DNA from: Sipunculus nudus
Taxonomy: Eukaryota > Annelida > Sipuncula > Golfingiida > Sipunculidae
Direction of reading: 5' to 3'
DNA length: 64,000 nt
NCBI GenBank assembly: GCA_026874595.1
Contig: JAPPUL010000082.1
Coordinates: 992,001 to 1,056,000 of the forward strand
Shown: one piece after another, positions 8,069 through 17,909 of the stretch
Numbering within the stretch: position 1 is the stretch's first letter
Layout: every line of letters begins with the position of its first letter
Made by a program: the position numbers and the translations under genes
The notes under the pieces: model-generated
The model's input: the letters and a program-made list of their open reading frames with translations, nothing else
Database searches by the model: none
Told to the model about the DNA's origin: nothing

Positions 8069-9925
8069 CTCTTCCATATAGTTTTTAGGGATTTTGGATT
8101 TAATCTTTAAAAATTGTTCTGTCTTATCAAAATGCCTAAACTTATTCTCAAGTCTTCTAATAAGCGGTTGATAAATAAATAGGTTACAATAGTTTATAGC
8201 AAAGCTATTTATTTCGTTAAGGACTTCAATAACGCTCATGCTAGATAGAAATGGTAATTTATGGATTTTATATTGAGCAAAAGGGACTAATTTGGGATAA
8301 ATATCTTTAACTTGCCCAATTGTTGTAGATTGGTTTGAGTTTAATAATAATTTATCATCATCATTTAGTCTATAAGTTATATAGTGCCTGTATAAAGCAT
8401 TAGATATTTTATTTGCTATATTATAAAAAGAAATGGCAGACAATCTGATAAGCTCACATGCTTTATCTTCCTTAACAGCCCCTATTCTACCTTGAGTATT
8501 AAACTTTTCATAAGTTGAGAAATCAATAAGAATATAAGCGTTGTTCTCTTTAAAAGATTGCAACTCATCAGCTATATTTTTAAGTTTAGAAATATCGTCA
8601 GTAAAGATAAAGTCGTCAACAATATGCCTGTGAATAATACTTTTCTCAGGAGTTTCAAGAGGGATTTTGTTACCGTTTAAAAAGCTTGAGTATATATGAA
8701 TAAATCCATTAATAAAGCGTAAAACAGGTATTATTACATCATCTTGCAGCTGTTTTAGATATTGTATATATTCTGTTTTTGAATATAAGTTATCTGTTTT
8801 TGTATGCTCATCCTTATAAGAATAAACTTTCTCAAAGAGCGAATAAACATATTTTTTATTTTTATAAGGCGAAGCAATATGAATATTGAATGAAGTATCA
8901 ATAAATTGTAGAGTAAAAAGCTCCTTTTCAGCCTGAAGGTATTGCTGTTTATATTTTCTTAATCTTTGTTTAAGCTGCTTTTTGACTCTGTTGTTAAATT
9001 TATATTTATTATTTTGAATTTCTTTAATATTGTAATGAGCAAGCATATCCTTTAGAGTAGGGGGTTTAATCCTGTAATGAAGAATAACGATGGCTTTAAT
9101 TATGTTATAAAGAGAGATTCCATGAGAGTTTGTGTTTAGCATAGATTTTATTAAAGCTAGTATTTTAGGTAATTGAGCTTTAAACTTATGGTTATGAGCA
9201 ATAGTGTTATTTATGGCTTTTTCTATGTATCTTATAAAATCAGGTTTTATAAGCAGATATAAATATGGTTTTATAAAGATATAAAGCTTTTTATAAGTAA
9301 TATTGATATTTGGATTTTGTAACATATCGTTTGCAAGTAAAATATGCTTAATAGCATTATCCAAATCAACAATAATATTGTAATGTTTAACATCAAGCCG
9401 AGTCCACTCATTAGTAAGGATATACTCAACAGGTTCTTTTAGAAAGTATTTAATATCCATAAGAAGATATTTGTAATATTTATATGCCTTATGAGTGATT
9501 CTTGGTTTTAAAATTATGCTACCGTCGGCAACACGAGTTTTTCTAGTAAACTTATTAATATGCCTTCTAGTAGCCAAGAGATATTGTAAGATATTGGTTT
9601 TAAAGAACTTGAATTGTTTTCCAGAAGGCTTTTTGGTATAAGGTTTAGATTGTTTTTTACTTTGTTTAGGAGTTAACTTTTCTTTGTTTCGTTCTTGCTT
9701 ATCAATATATTCAATGTATTGAATTCTCTTATTGCTATTAGTTTCTGACTTAATATAATCATCGATTAAAGCACTATTCTCAGGGCTTCTATCTCTTGAA
9801 ATCATAATTATAAATGTCAGGTAATTAGTTAAATCATTATTTATAGAATGTGAAATATTTTCATGATTTACCAAAGGAGCTTGTGATTCATTTTCTTTTT
9901 GTAATTCGATTATATTTTGTAACAT
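8066..9925 (-). CDS. Large hypothetical protein, 619 residues
   Basis: I cannot name this protein. It is rich in Lys, Ile, Asn and Tyr, has no signal peptide or convincing membrane segment, and looks largely helical. The N-terminal 110 residues are polar and low-complexity (KLTPKQSKKQSKPYTKKPSG). After that come ordered-looking segments such as FKFFKTNILQYLLATRRHI and VIIPVLRFINGFIHIYSSF. The general look recalls large spirochaete-only proteins of unknown function (DUF5312 is one such family), but I could not verify membership. A CTGGAG lies about 8 bases before the ATG. It is transcribed away from the 10077 gene and ends in a 13-bp repeat array. Confidence 0.7.
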   Translation of the reverse strand: MLQNIIELQKENESQAPLVNHENISHSINNDLTNYLTFIIMISRDRSPENSALIDDYIKSETNSNKRIQYIEYIDKQERNKEKLTPKQSKKQSKPYTKKPSGKQFKFFKTNILQYLLATRRHINKFTRKTRVADGSIILKPRITHKAYKYYKYLLMDIKYFLKEPVEYILTNEWTRLDVKHYNIIVDLDNAIKHILLANDMLQNPNINITYKKLYIFIKPYLYLLIKPDFIRYIEKAINNTIAHNHKFKAQLPKILALIKSMLNTNSHGISLYNIIKAIVILHYRIKPPTLKDMLAHYNIKEIQNNKYKFNNRVKKQLKQRLRKYKQQYLQAEKELFTLQFIDTSFNIHIASPYKNKKYVYSLFEKVYSYKDEHTKTDNLYSKTEYIQYLKQLQDDVIIPVLRFINGFIHIYSSFLNGNKIPLETPEKSIIHRHIVDDFIFTDDISKLKNIADELQSFKENNAYILIDFSTYEKFNTQGRIGAVKEDKACELIRLSAISFYNIANKISNALYRHYITYRLNDDDKLLLNSNQSTTIGQVKDIYPKLVPFAQYKIHKLPFLSSMSVIEVLNEINSFAINYCNLFIYQPLIRRLENKFRHFDKTEQFLKIKSKIPKNYMEE

Positions 9926-10076
9926 ATATTTTTCTCCAGTTTTCTTTTATCAAAATGTTATTAGGAAGTGAAAAAAGAGCGATAATGCCAATAGCCAAGT
10001 AATAAAGTTTTTGTATTTGCGTTAAAAGTCGATAAAAGAAAAAAAAAGCAAATAACTTAATTACGATGGAGCGGCA

Positions 10077-12170
10077 ATGAAAAGCGTAAAGAGACTATCC
10101 CTCATAGTAAGTGTATTACTATTAGTGCTTCTTGGGATTGTTGACAATATAAAAAGCCAACAAAAGCGAAGCATAAATAAAGCAAACGCCTTTTTCGAAG
10201 AGGGACTAAATCATTATAATAACAATGATTACATAGCATCTACAAATTATTTCATACGCGCACTATACAACTTCCCAAATTATTATAAAGCACGTTACTG
10301 GCTAGGGAAATCATATTTCCAAAGCGGCTACATAAAAAACGCGCTTGTTGAATGGAAACAAGTATTAAACTTAGTTGGTGGAGAAGATTATTTTTTAAAG
10401 AATAAGATAAAACGTCTTCTAAACCAGATAGTCCAACCACAAGTTCCAACAATAAAAGACTCTTATATAAAGACCTCCAATATAAAGCCAAAAAAATTAA
10501 AGATGCCAACCTCATTAATAAAGGGGCATAATGAGAATTACCTAGTAACAGGCTATGAGAGCTCAAATATCGTAATACTTAATAAAAATGGTGAAGAACT
10601 AGCAAATCTAAGCTATCCTCAATATCCATTTAAACACCCATACGACATAGTTCAAAGTGGGGGAGGGGATTTTTTTGTATCAGATTTTGGTAAAGACATG
10701 ATACACCGTATTTCAAGCGATTTAAAATATGTAAGTTCCTTTGGGGGGGAGGGGATAGAGTCGGGACGTTTTGTAGGGCCAAAGGGTTTGAGCCTAGATA
10801 GATATAACAATTTGTATGTGGTAGATAGTGCAAACCACCGCATACAAAAGTTTGACATGGAAGGTCGACATATAATGAGTTTTGGACAGAAGGGTTTTGG
10901 AGAGGATAGACTTTACATGCCAAGTGATATAGCGGTTATGCGGCGAGGTGGAGGAAAGATAGAACATATATATATAACGGACACAGGGAATAAGAGGATA
11001 AAGGAATATGATTTAAGCGGTAATCATATAAGGAACTTGCTTGAGGGGGTATTAGAAAAGCCTTATGGACTTAAGCAGGTAGATGATTCTAAAGTTGTGG
11101 TAGCGGATAAAGACAGGGGAGTATATATGTTTGATGTTGATACAAAGGAATATAGATTGCTAAAGGGAGTTGATAATGATTTACGTGAGCCTTTAGATAT
11201 AGCAACAGATGCAAATAACTTGCTATATATAACAGATTTAGGTAGTTCTAGTTTAAAAGGTTACGTACCTGAGAGTATGAAATATAACAATTTAGATATA
11301 AGGGTACTACAAACGTTCTCAGACGACTATCCAAAGATATTGCAACGAGTTTTAGTAAAGGATCAATTTGGGAAGACAATATATGGCTTAAAGGCAAAGA
11401 ACTTTAACTTATACGAATCAGGGGTGGAACACGAAGTAGAGGTAGAGACAAAGAAGAAGAAGGGGACATCATTGCTTATAATAAATGAGCTAAGAGAAGG
11501 TATGGAAGAGCATAGCGATGAGTTAAGGGGACTTTTAGAGAAGGTTTTTTTGGGTATGGGAGAGGATGACAAAGTAAAGGTATTAAATTCCGCAAGTAAT
11601 TATGTAGAGAAAGGAGGTTTTTTAAATGATAAATCATATAGCCTTAAGCTATTGTTTTCGAAGGAAGGGATTAATGGATACGCAAGCGGGGTAGGAGATA
11701 GGAGGAAGCTAGGAGAAGTTATCCATAAGGGTGTAACGAGTTTAATAAAGCGTAGTATAGAGATGCGAGTAGCTTTACTTCTAATAAGCAGGGGAGATAT
11801 AAATGAGGAGTCTCTTCTTCCCTATGGGCATGAAGTATGTATAAATTACGCAAAGAATAACCTAATACCGATATATGTGCTAAGCTTTGGTAAAGCGGGA
11901 GGGAGAGGAGATTATTTATTAAAAGAGCTTGCACAAGGCACAGAGGGGAAATATTTCCATGCATATAGGAGTGAAGATACAAAAGATTTATTAAAGATGA
12001 TAAAAAAGCGTAAGGAGGAGATCTATAATATAAGACACAGATCACGCTTTATAAGTTTAGAAGGAGGGCATAAGCAGCCCTTGCATAATAGATGGCGTGA
12101 TATAAGGCTTGAAGTTAAAGTAAACGAGCTTATGGGTCAAGACAAGTCAGAATATTATATATATCGGTAA
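10077..12170 (+). CDS. Exported TPR / NHL-propeller / vWA-like protein
   Basis: A 697-residue envelope protein. Domain order: an N-terminal membrane anchor or signal (LSLIVSVLLLVLLGIV), TPR-like helices (about 38-110: ANAFFEEGLNHY, YKARYWLGKSYFQSG), and NHL-type beta-propeller repeats (about 150-420: GRFVGPKGLSLDRYNNLYVVDSANHRIQKFD, then IYITDTGNKRIKEYD). Next comes a VLVKDQFGKTIYGLKAKNFNLYESG motif that usually introduces a vWA domain, and finally a vWA-like region. The metal-binding DxSxS motif is not evident, so that domain is probably degenerate. GGAG precedes the ATG. Likely a periplasmic scaffold or binding protein; partners may be the other TPR proteins of this cluster. Confidence 0.8.
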   Translation: MKSVKRLSLIVSVLLLVLLGIVDNIKSQQKRSINKANAFFEEGLNHYNNNDYIASTNYFIRALYNFPNYYKARYWLGKSYFQSGYIKNALVEWKQVLNLVGGEDYFLKNKIKRLLNQIVQPQVPTIKDSYIKTSNIKPKKLKMPTSLIKGHNENYLVTGYESSNIVILNKNGEELANLSYPQYPFKHPYDIVQSGGGDFFVSDFGKDMIHRISSDLKYVSSFGGEGIESGRFVGPKGLSLDRYNNLYVVDSANHRIQKFDMEGRHIMSFGQKGFGEDRLYMPSDIAVMRRGGGKIEHIYITDTGNKRIKEYDLSGNHIRNLLEGVLEKPYGLKQVDDSKVVVADKDRGVYMFDVDTKEYRLLKGVDNDLREPLDIATDANNLLYITDLGSSSLKGYVPESMKYNNLDIRVLQTFSDDYPKILQRVLVKDQFGKTIYGLKAKNFNLYESGVEHEVEVETKKKKGTSLLIINELREGMEEHSDELRGLLEKVFLGMGEDDKVKVLNSASNYVEKGGFLNDKSYSLKLLFSKEGINGYASGVGDRRKLGEVIHKGVTSLIKRSIEMRVALLLISRGDINEESLLPYGHEVCINYAKNNLIPIYVLSFGKAGGRGDYLLKELAQGTEGKYFHAYRSEDTKDLLKMIKKRKEEIYNIRHRSRFISLEGGHKQPLHNRWRDIRLEVKVNELMGQDKSEYYIYR

Positions 12171-12230
12171 AAGCTAGATTAAAAGGGCTTTTGTTGAATT
12201 TGCAAAGAATTAAGAAAGGATAAATAAGGA

Positions 12231-12824
12231 TTGTTTAGAGTATTAAGAAGTCTTTATGAATGGGTCTTAAGCTTTGCCTATAAGCGATATGGGATATTGG
12301 TATTGTACCTGGTATCGTTTTTGGAGTCATCGATATTCCCGATACCGCCTGATGTACTTCTAATAGGGTTATGCTTATCTCGAACTAATCGTTCATATAT
12401 ATATGCTCTAGTATGTACAGTTGGTTCTGTAATGGGCGGGATATTTGGTTATTATATAGGTTATAGTTTATGGGCGGGAGTGAGTGGAATATTTTTTGAA
12501 TACGTACCTGGGATAAATGAAGCTAGTTTTTTGAGTATAAAAAGTAGTTATGAGCAATATAATTTCTGGGTGGTATTCACGGCAGGGTTTACGCCTATCC
12601 CTTATAAGGTAATAACGCTTACAGCAGGCATATTTGGAATAAACTTTGCAATATTCGTGCTTGCCTCATTAATTAGTCGCGGGGCTAGGTTTCTGTTGCT
12701 ATCGTATTTAATAAGTCGTTATGGTAAGACGGTGAATGTGTTTATAGACAAGTATTTTAATCTTTTGACGATAGTATTTTTGTTGTTGCTAATATTGTTT
12801 TACATAGTATTTAAATGGATATAA
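12231..12824 (+). CDS. DedA/VTT-family membrane protein (YqaA-like)
   Basis: A polytopic membrane protein of 197 residues with the VTT/DedA core: FLESSIFPIPPDVLLIGL near the N terminus, GGIFGYYIGY, and FTAGFTPIPYKVITLTAGIFGINFAIFVLASLISRGARF. The short form and FPIPPD match the YqaA subgroup of this superfamily, which is implicated in lipid-carrier flipping and envelope homeostasis. No ATG is available before the conserved start; the frame begins with TTG at 12231 behind AAGAAAGGA about 10 bases upstream. It sits between two TPR envelope proteins on the same strand and is probably cotranscribed. Confidence 0.88.
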   Translation: MFRVLRSLYEWVLSFAYKRYGILVLYLVSFLESSIFPIPPDVLLIGLCLSRTNRSYIYALVCTVGSVMGGIFGYYIGYSLWAGVSGIFFEYVPGINEASFLSIKSSYEQYNFWVVFTAGFTPIPYKVITLTAGIFGINFAIFVLASLISRGARFLLLSYLISRYGKTVNVFIDKYFNLLTIVFLLLLILFYIVFKWI

Positions 12825-12866
12825 TAATCTAACTTATAATATAAGGAGAGAATAAGCGAGGGAGTT

Positions 12867-14939
12867 ATGCGAGAAAAGATAATATATGTGCTAGCATTTT
12901 TACTAATGCTTCTTAATACAATGTATGGGGCTGGGGCACGGGAATTATATGAGAGGGGACGTATTGAATACTTAAAGGGCAATTATTTCAAAGCTTTAGA
13001 ATTGTATAGGGAAGCGGTAAGCTTAAATGTTAATTATAAGGAAGCGAAGGTAGGACTGGGCGAGGTTTTTTATAGTTTAAAGAGCTACGACAAATCCTAT
13101 ACGTACTTCAAGCAGGCGGAGAATGGTTTTGAACATGATGTAGGGATAAAGTTATGGCTTGCGAAAGTACAAATAGCGCGTGGACGTTACGACAGTGCAG
13201 AATCATATATAATTAGAGTACAAAGCCTAAGACCAAACAGTTATGAAAGTTATATTTTGTATGGCGATATTCAAGTAGGAAGGGGTATGGGAGCGAAGGG
13301 TATAAGTTATTATAAAAGAGCAAGCCTGATAGATAAAAAAGATGAAAGAGCGTATATGAAGATGGGCGGAGTATATCTTAGTTTATCGCAGAATAAGCAA
13401 GCGTATAAATATATAAAGAAAGCACATGATCTAAATAATATAAATCCAAAGACAATACTATACCTGGGTAAATATTATAAAAGCGAAGGACAATTAGAAG
13501 AGAGCGAGATACAAATACGGGATGCACTAATGCTAAAACCTGGTTATAAGGAAGCACTTGATGAGTTATACGAAGTACTTTTCATGCAGTCGAAGTGGGT
13601 GGAGGCAACCAAGGTGCTAGAAGAATTGGTTTCATATGAGCGTGGTGCAATAAGCAGTGCAGGCAAGATAAGATATTATTATAATCTAGGACTTTTGTAT
13701 GATAAATTAGATAAGCCACTAAGAGCAATTAGCTACCTATTTGAGGGGATAGAAAAGGATGGAAATAACGAAGCATTAAGATACAAGGCAGAAGATATAT
13801 ACAGGCGATACTATTGGAAAGACGAAGAGGTGCGAAAGCGGGGCTCAGAGCTTATTTCGTACTGGTATAAAAAGGGACTTAGTTATCGAGAACAATACTT
13901 AACAGAGCAAGCAATATTTGCCTTTAGGCGAGCAATAAGGCTTAATCCAAAACATATAAAGTTACGTATTGCCCTGGCAAATATCCTAAAGGAAAAAGGA
14001 CTAATAGATGCATATTATAGAGAACTTAAGGTGCTTATAGAGTTACTAAACGGCTCTAATGGAGTGGTGGATGGAGTTTTAGAGGAGAAAGGTTTTATGG
14101 AGAAGTTAAAATCCGAGCTAAAAGATGAGATATTGTTTACAGAATATAGGCTTGAAAATATATTGTCGAAAGCAGAAGAGATAGATCAGTATGAGACAAA
14201 GAAGACGAGTCCGAAGGTGGGACTATTACCATTTGTGGAGAATAAGGATTTAAAGAGGCATTACGGTATAGAGAAGATATACCAGGAGTTATTATATACA
14301 TCATTAAAGATGGAAGATAGACTTAATGTAATTTTAGTAACACAAGAGGAGATAAATGATAAAGATTTCATAGAGAAAGAAGGCTTAAACTTCATATTGC
14401 AAGGACAGATAAAAGAAGATGGAAAGAACGTTTTAAGAGGTTCAAATATAAAGTCAGAAGGCTTTGAAAAGGTAAGTGGACTTAGAGTAAGTCTTAAATT
14501 ATTAAATGTACGTGATGGGGAAATATATAAAAGATATAGATTATACCAAAGTGGTAATGATCGTTTTTTAAAGAGCGCGCTTAATTTAGGGAAAGAGGTA
14601 GCAAAGACGTTTCCAATATTTGGGTCAGTAATTAAATTAAATCATAAAGAAGTATATCTAAACGTGGGCAAGCGGCATAGCTATAAAGCAGGGGATAGGT
14701 TTTATGTATTGAGTAAAGAGGAGATGCTACGCTTGATACAAAACAAAGAAGTAGAAGATATAATAAGTGATAAAAACAAGTTGGAAGCGGAGCTTTTGTC
14801 ATACAAAAGGAACAAACAATTTGGACTTGACATAATAAGGCTAATAAAGACGGATGAAAACATATCAAAGGGGCGACTTATAACCTCTGATTTTTTTGAA
14901 GAACTAAGTACAAGAAGTTATGTGATTTATGTACCGTAG
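12867..14939 (+). CDS. Exported TPR protein with FlgO/FlgT-like C-terminal region
   Basis: 690 residues. A signal peptide (IIYVLAFLLMLLNTMYGAGA) is followed by about ten TPR units (from ARELYERGRIEYLKGNYFKALELYREAV to roughly residue 400). The C-terminal third begins PKVGLLPFVENKDLKRHYGIEKIYQELLYTSL, resembling lipoprotein-type CsgG/FlgO domains. It then reads VIKLNHKEVYLNVGKRHSYKAGDRFYVL, resembling FlgT C-terminal SH3-like repeats. A periplasmic or outer-membrane assembly role is likely; a link to the flagellum is only suggested. The stop overlaps the aroK start by 11 bases. Confidence 0.8.
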   Translation: MREKIIYVLAFLLMLLNTMYGAGARELYERGRIEYLKGNYFKALELYREAVSLNVNYKEAKVGLGEVFYSLKSYDKSYTYFKQAENGFEHDVGIKLWLAKVQIARGRYDSAESYIIRVQSLRPNSYESYILYGDIQVGRGMGAKGISYYKRASLIDKKDERAYMKMGGVYLSLSQNKQAYKYIKKAHDLNNINPKTILYLGKYYKSEGQLEESEIQIRDALMLKPGYKEALDELYEVLFMQSKWVEATKVLEELVSYERGAISSAGKIRYYYNLGLLYDKLDKPLRAISYLFEGIEKDGNNEALRYKAEDIYRRYYWKDEEVRKRGSELISYWYKKGLSYREQYLTEQAIFAFRRAIRLNPKHIKLRIALANILKEKGLIDAYYRELKVLIELLNGSNGVVDGVLEEKGFMEKLKSELKDEILFTEYRLENILSKAEEIDQYETKKTSPKVGLLPFVENKDLKRHYGIEKIYQELLYTSLKMEDRLNVILVTQEEINDKDFIEKEGLNFILQGQIKEDGKNVLRGSNIKSEGFEKVSGLRVSLKLLNVRDGEIYKRYRLYQSGNDRFLKSALNLGKEVAKTFPIFGSVIKLNHKEVYLNVGKRHSYKAGDRFYVLSKEEMLRLIQNKEVEDIISDKNKLEAELLSYKRNKQFGLDIIRLIKTDENISKGRLITSDFFEELSTRSYVIYVP

Positions 14940-15474
14940 GCATATAAATCTGCTAGGGTACAGGGGGGTAGGCAAGAGTACTCTGGGTGGTATTCTTAAG
15001 GGTCGTCTTTTGGGTTTTTTGTTTTATGATACAGATGATTATATAGTAAGGGAGTATAAAAAGAGCGTATTAGATATATTTAGAGAGATTGGGGAGGAAG
15101 GTTTTCGTGATATAGAGAGTGAAGTACTTGAAAGACTTTGTAAGCTTAAAAGCCCTATAATATTATCGACTGGTGGGGGTATAGTAGTTAGAGAAAGGAA
15201 TAGAGTATTATTAAAAGAGCATGGTTATAATATACTACTTGAAGCAAGTGAGCAAGACATATATAAAAGGCTTTGTAATGACATGTATAAGGAAGCGGGA
15301 GTAAGACCCGCCTTAACGGACAAATCGTTAAAGGACGAGATAACGTATAAGTTAAAAGAGCGGGATAGATATTATAAAGAGCTTAAAGATATTATTATTG
15401 ACACATCTTCTTATGATGCTTATGAGTGTGTTGAGCTTATTATAGATTTTATAAAGTCTAAGAAAATGATATAA
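14929..15474 (+). CDS. aroK: Shikimate kinase
   Basis: 181 residues. Phosphorylates shikimate in the pathway to chorismate. Walker A is GYRGVGKST, shikimate binding is YDTDDYI plus FRDIESEVL, the TGGGIVVRERN loop follows, and the LID arginine lies in AGVRPALTD. It is the last gene of the rightward envelope cluster, overlapping the TPR gene by 11 bases and stopping 4 bases before the convergent mutS2 stop. aroA, the next-but-one pathway enzyme, lies elsewhere in the window at 42259-43560, so the pathway genes are dispersed. Confidence 0.93.
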   Translation: MYRRHINLLGYRGVGKSTLGGILKGRLLGFLFYDTDDYIVREYKKSVLDIFREIGEEGFRDIESEVLERLCKLKSPIILSTGGGIVVRERNRVLLKEHGYNILLEASEQDIYKRLCNDMYKEAGVRPALTDKSLKDEITYKLKERDRYYKELKDIIIDTSSYDAYECVELIIDFIKSKKMI

Positions 15475-15478
15475 GCGT

Positions 15479-17890
15479 CTATTTTAATGTAAAGAGAGTA
15501 ACCCCAAGTCCGCCATGATTTTTATTACTATTACTAAAATCTTTTATTAATTTATGTTCTTTTAAAATGTTTATAATAGCATTTCTTAAAATACCTTTCC
15601 CAAAGCCATGAATAATCTTGCCATATTCCCTATTGTAAGCACTTAAGTTTTCTATATATTTGTTTGTGAGCTTTGTAGCACTCTCTGAATCACGACCTAT
15701 AATGTTTAACTCATATGGCGGGGAATTTATATCTTTTGAATAAGTTATTACCTCTTCTTTTGCTTTATCTTCTTGCTCTTTAGCCCTTTTAACATCTTCT
15801 TTTGGAAATCCTATCTTTAAGGAATTAACATCGACTATAACTCTCTTTTTATCTACATTTAATACCTTGCCCTTTTTATTAAGTTTTGGTATTATTACTA
15901 TATCCCCTTGATGTAAAGTTTCATTATCTTCCTTTTCGCTTATATCTTTTACTTTTAATGCATCTTTAAACTTCTTAACTTTAACAAAACTGTTTTCTAT
16001 ACCCTGTAACTTTGTCTTAGCAGTTTCATTCTCATGTAATTTCTCATGTAATTTAGATATTTCTTTGAACTTAGCAAGTGCCTCTTTCCTAATATCCTTA
16101 AGTATTCTAAGTTCTTTATTTATTATGTTTTCTTTTAAACTAAGCTCTCTTTTTTGTAGCCTCTGCTCTTTAGCTTTTAGCTTAATCTCTTTATCTTTAA
16201 CTTGAGAAAGCATTTTATTATATTGTGCTTTCTTTTCTTCTAAATCGCTTTTAAAGTCAATTAGCTTCTCAATTAGCTTGTCATTATTTGATAGTTCGCC
16301 CTCTAAAAACTCATGTGCACGAGATAGTATCTTATCTTCTAAACCCATTAACTTAGCTAAAGCCAAAGCATCACTTTTTGCTACCTTGCCATATACTAAT
16401 TTATAGTTTGCTTTATTATTAACAGTTTTATTATTAACAGCTCCAAATGTATCGTCTTCAGATCTATATACTAGGCAAGAAGCATGCATTAACTTACTTG
16501 CTTTATAAGCCTCCTCATTCAATAGACTATATTCATGAAAGGATTTATAATGTGTTGTAATTAATGTTTTAGATTTAATTAGCTTAAACTCCTCGACTAT
16601 CGCTAAGGCTAGAGCATTTCCTTCAGCAGGGTCAGTACCTAAGGCAAGTTCGTCTATTAATACCAAACTCTCTTTAGATGCTTGTTTTAATATCTTGCTT
16701 ATACTGCTTATATGTCCCGAAAAGCTTGATAATCCCTTATCTATATCTTGTTTATCTCCTATCTCTATAAATATATTGTCTACTAGAGATATCATACTAC
16801 CTTTATCTGCCGGAATGCCAAGTCCATGTAAGCACATTAAAACCATAAGTCCCAAAGTCTTTAATGCTAAGCTCTTGCCTGCTGCATTTGGCCCTGTTAG
16901 TATTAGTATATTATACTCTTTTCCTAAAACTAGATTAATTGGACTTGCCTTCTCGCCGAGTAGAGGATGCCTTGCTCCTACTATATTAAAATAGCCGCTA
17001 GTGTTTATATCCGGCTTTGTGCAATTTAGCTCTATACAAAGCTTTGCTTTGCTCCATATTGTATTGAAATGTTTTAGACCCTCTAAAAGACTTTCTAAAT
17101 TAGATTTCTCTGCTTTTAGTATGCTACTTAGGTTCTTTAGTAAGTTTATTTTCTCCGCTTCTAAGCTTTTATTTAGCATTAGAAGTTTATTATTATCTTC
17201 TATTGCTACATAAGGCTCCATAAACACTGTTTGTTCACTATTTGATTTGTCTATTATTATTCCTTTAAAATCACTTCTTAGTTCTTCCTTTATCGGTATT
17301 ACATATCTATTATGACGCTTTGTTACTATCTTATCCTGTATAATCTCTTTTAACCATTTGTTATCTAGCATTTTAGATAATTTATCTTCTAGGCTTTTCC
17401 TCTCATGTCTTATAGAGTCTTTAAGGTTTGTAAGTTGTTCATTTGCTCCGTACTTTATTTTGCCTTCTTTGTCTATACTATTATTTATTAGCCTCTCAAG
17501 TTCTGATTGACTATTAAATTCCAAAACCACTTTCTTTAGTAAAGTTGTTTTAGTTTCACTCTTTTTTATATTACTATATATCTTGCGGGCACTTGATAGC
17601 GTTTTTTCTATCTTTAATAAATCTTTGCTTTCTAGATAACTGTTTTCTTTTGTGCAGGACTTAAGATACTCTTTAATGTCGTATATTTTAAGCCCTTCTA
17701 TATCTCCGTGTCCTTCAAGGTATAATCTTGCCTCCTCAAGTTCCTCTAAAGCACATTCCAACTTAGCTTTGTCCTTATACATTGTTAGTTTTATAACTTT
17801 GTCTTTTGATTCGTTTTCTAGAATTGAATAGCGTTTTAACCCTTCTTCTATGTAAGCCCAGTCTAGAAGCTCCTTTACTGCAAAGTCCAT
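15479..17890 (-). CDS. mutS2: MutS2 endonuclease/ATPase
   Basis: 803 residues, normal for MutS2. The ATPase has Walker A LTGPNAAGKSLALKTLG, Walker B LVLIDELALGTDPAEGNALA and the TTHYKSFHEYS motif. A long charged coiled coil follows (about 540-640), then a KOW-like segment. The C-terminal Smr domain has the IIHGFGKGILRNAI motif, while the usual LDLRG motif is changed to LNIIGRD, so nuclease activity may be altered. MutS2 acts on recombination intermediates or collided ribosomes rather than in mismatch repair. It starts 19 bp after the YARHG lipoprotein gene, in a leuS-lipoprotein-mutS2 operon. Confidence 0.95.
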   Translation of the reverse strand: MDFAVKELLDWAYIEEGLKRYSILENESKDKVIKLTMYKDKAKLECALEELEEARLYLEGHGDIEGLKIYDIKEYLKSCTKENSYLESKDLLKIEKTLSSARKIYSNIKKSETKTTLLKKVVLEFNSQSELERLINNSIDKEGKIKYGANEQLTNLKDSIRHERKSLEDKLSKMLDNKWLKEIIQDKIVTKRHNRYVIPIKEELRSDFKGIIIDKSNSEQTVFMEPYVAIEDNNKLLMLNKSLEAEKINLLKNLSSILKAEKSNLESLLEGLKHFNTIWSKAKLCIELNCTKPDINTSGYFNIVGARHPLLGEKASPINLVLGKEYNILILTGPNAAGKSLALKTLGLMVLMCLHGLGIPADKGSMISLVDNIFIEIGDKQDIDKGLSSFSGHISSISKILKQASKESLVLIDELALGTDPAEGNALALAIVEEFKLIKSKTLITTHYKSFHEYSLLNEEAYKASKLMHASCLVYRSEDDTFGAVNNKTVNNKANYKLVYGKVAKSDALALAKLMGLEDKILSRAHEFLEGELSNNDKLIEKLIDFKSDLEEKKAQYNKMLSQVKDKEIKLKAKEQRLQKRELSLKENIINKELRILKDIRKEALAKFKEISKLHEKLHENETAKTKLQGIENSFVKVKKFKDALKVKDISEKEDNETLHQGDIVIIPKLNKKGKVLNVDKKRVIVDVNSLKIGFPKEDVKRAKEQEDKAKEEVITYSKDINSPPYELNIIGRDSESATKLTNKYIENLSAYNREYGKIIHGFGKGILRNAIINILKEHKLIKDFSNSNKNHGGLGVTLFTLK

Positions 17891-17909
17891 AATTTTAGTT
17901 TATCTTATA

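Noticed and set aside
10077-12170. Active vWA metal-binding domain
   Set aside because: The DxSxS part of the metal site is not evident; only the fold pattern and the preceding motif support it.
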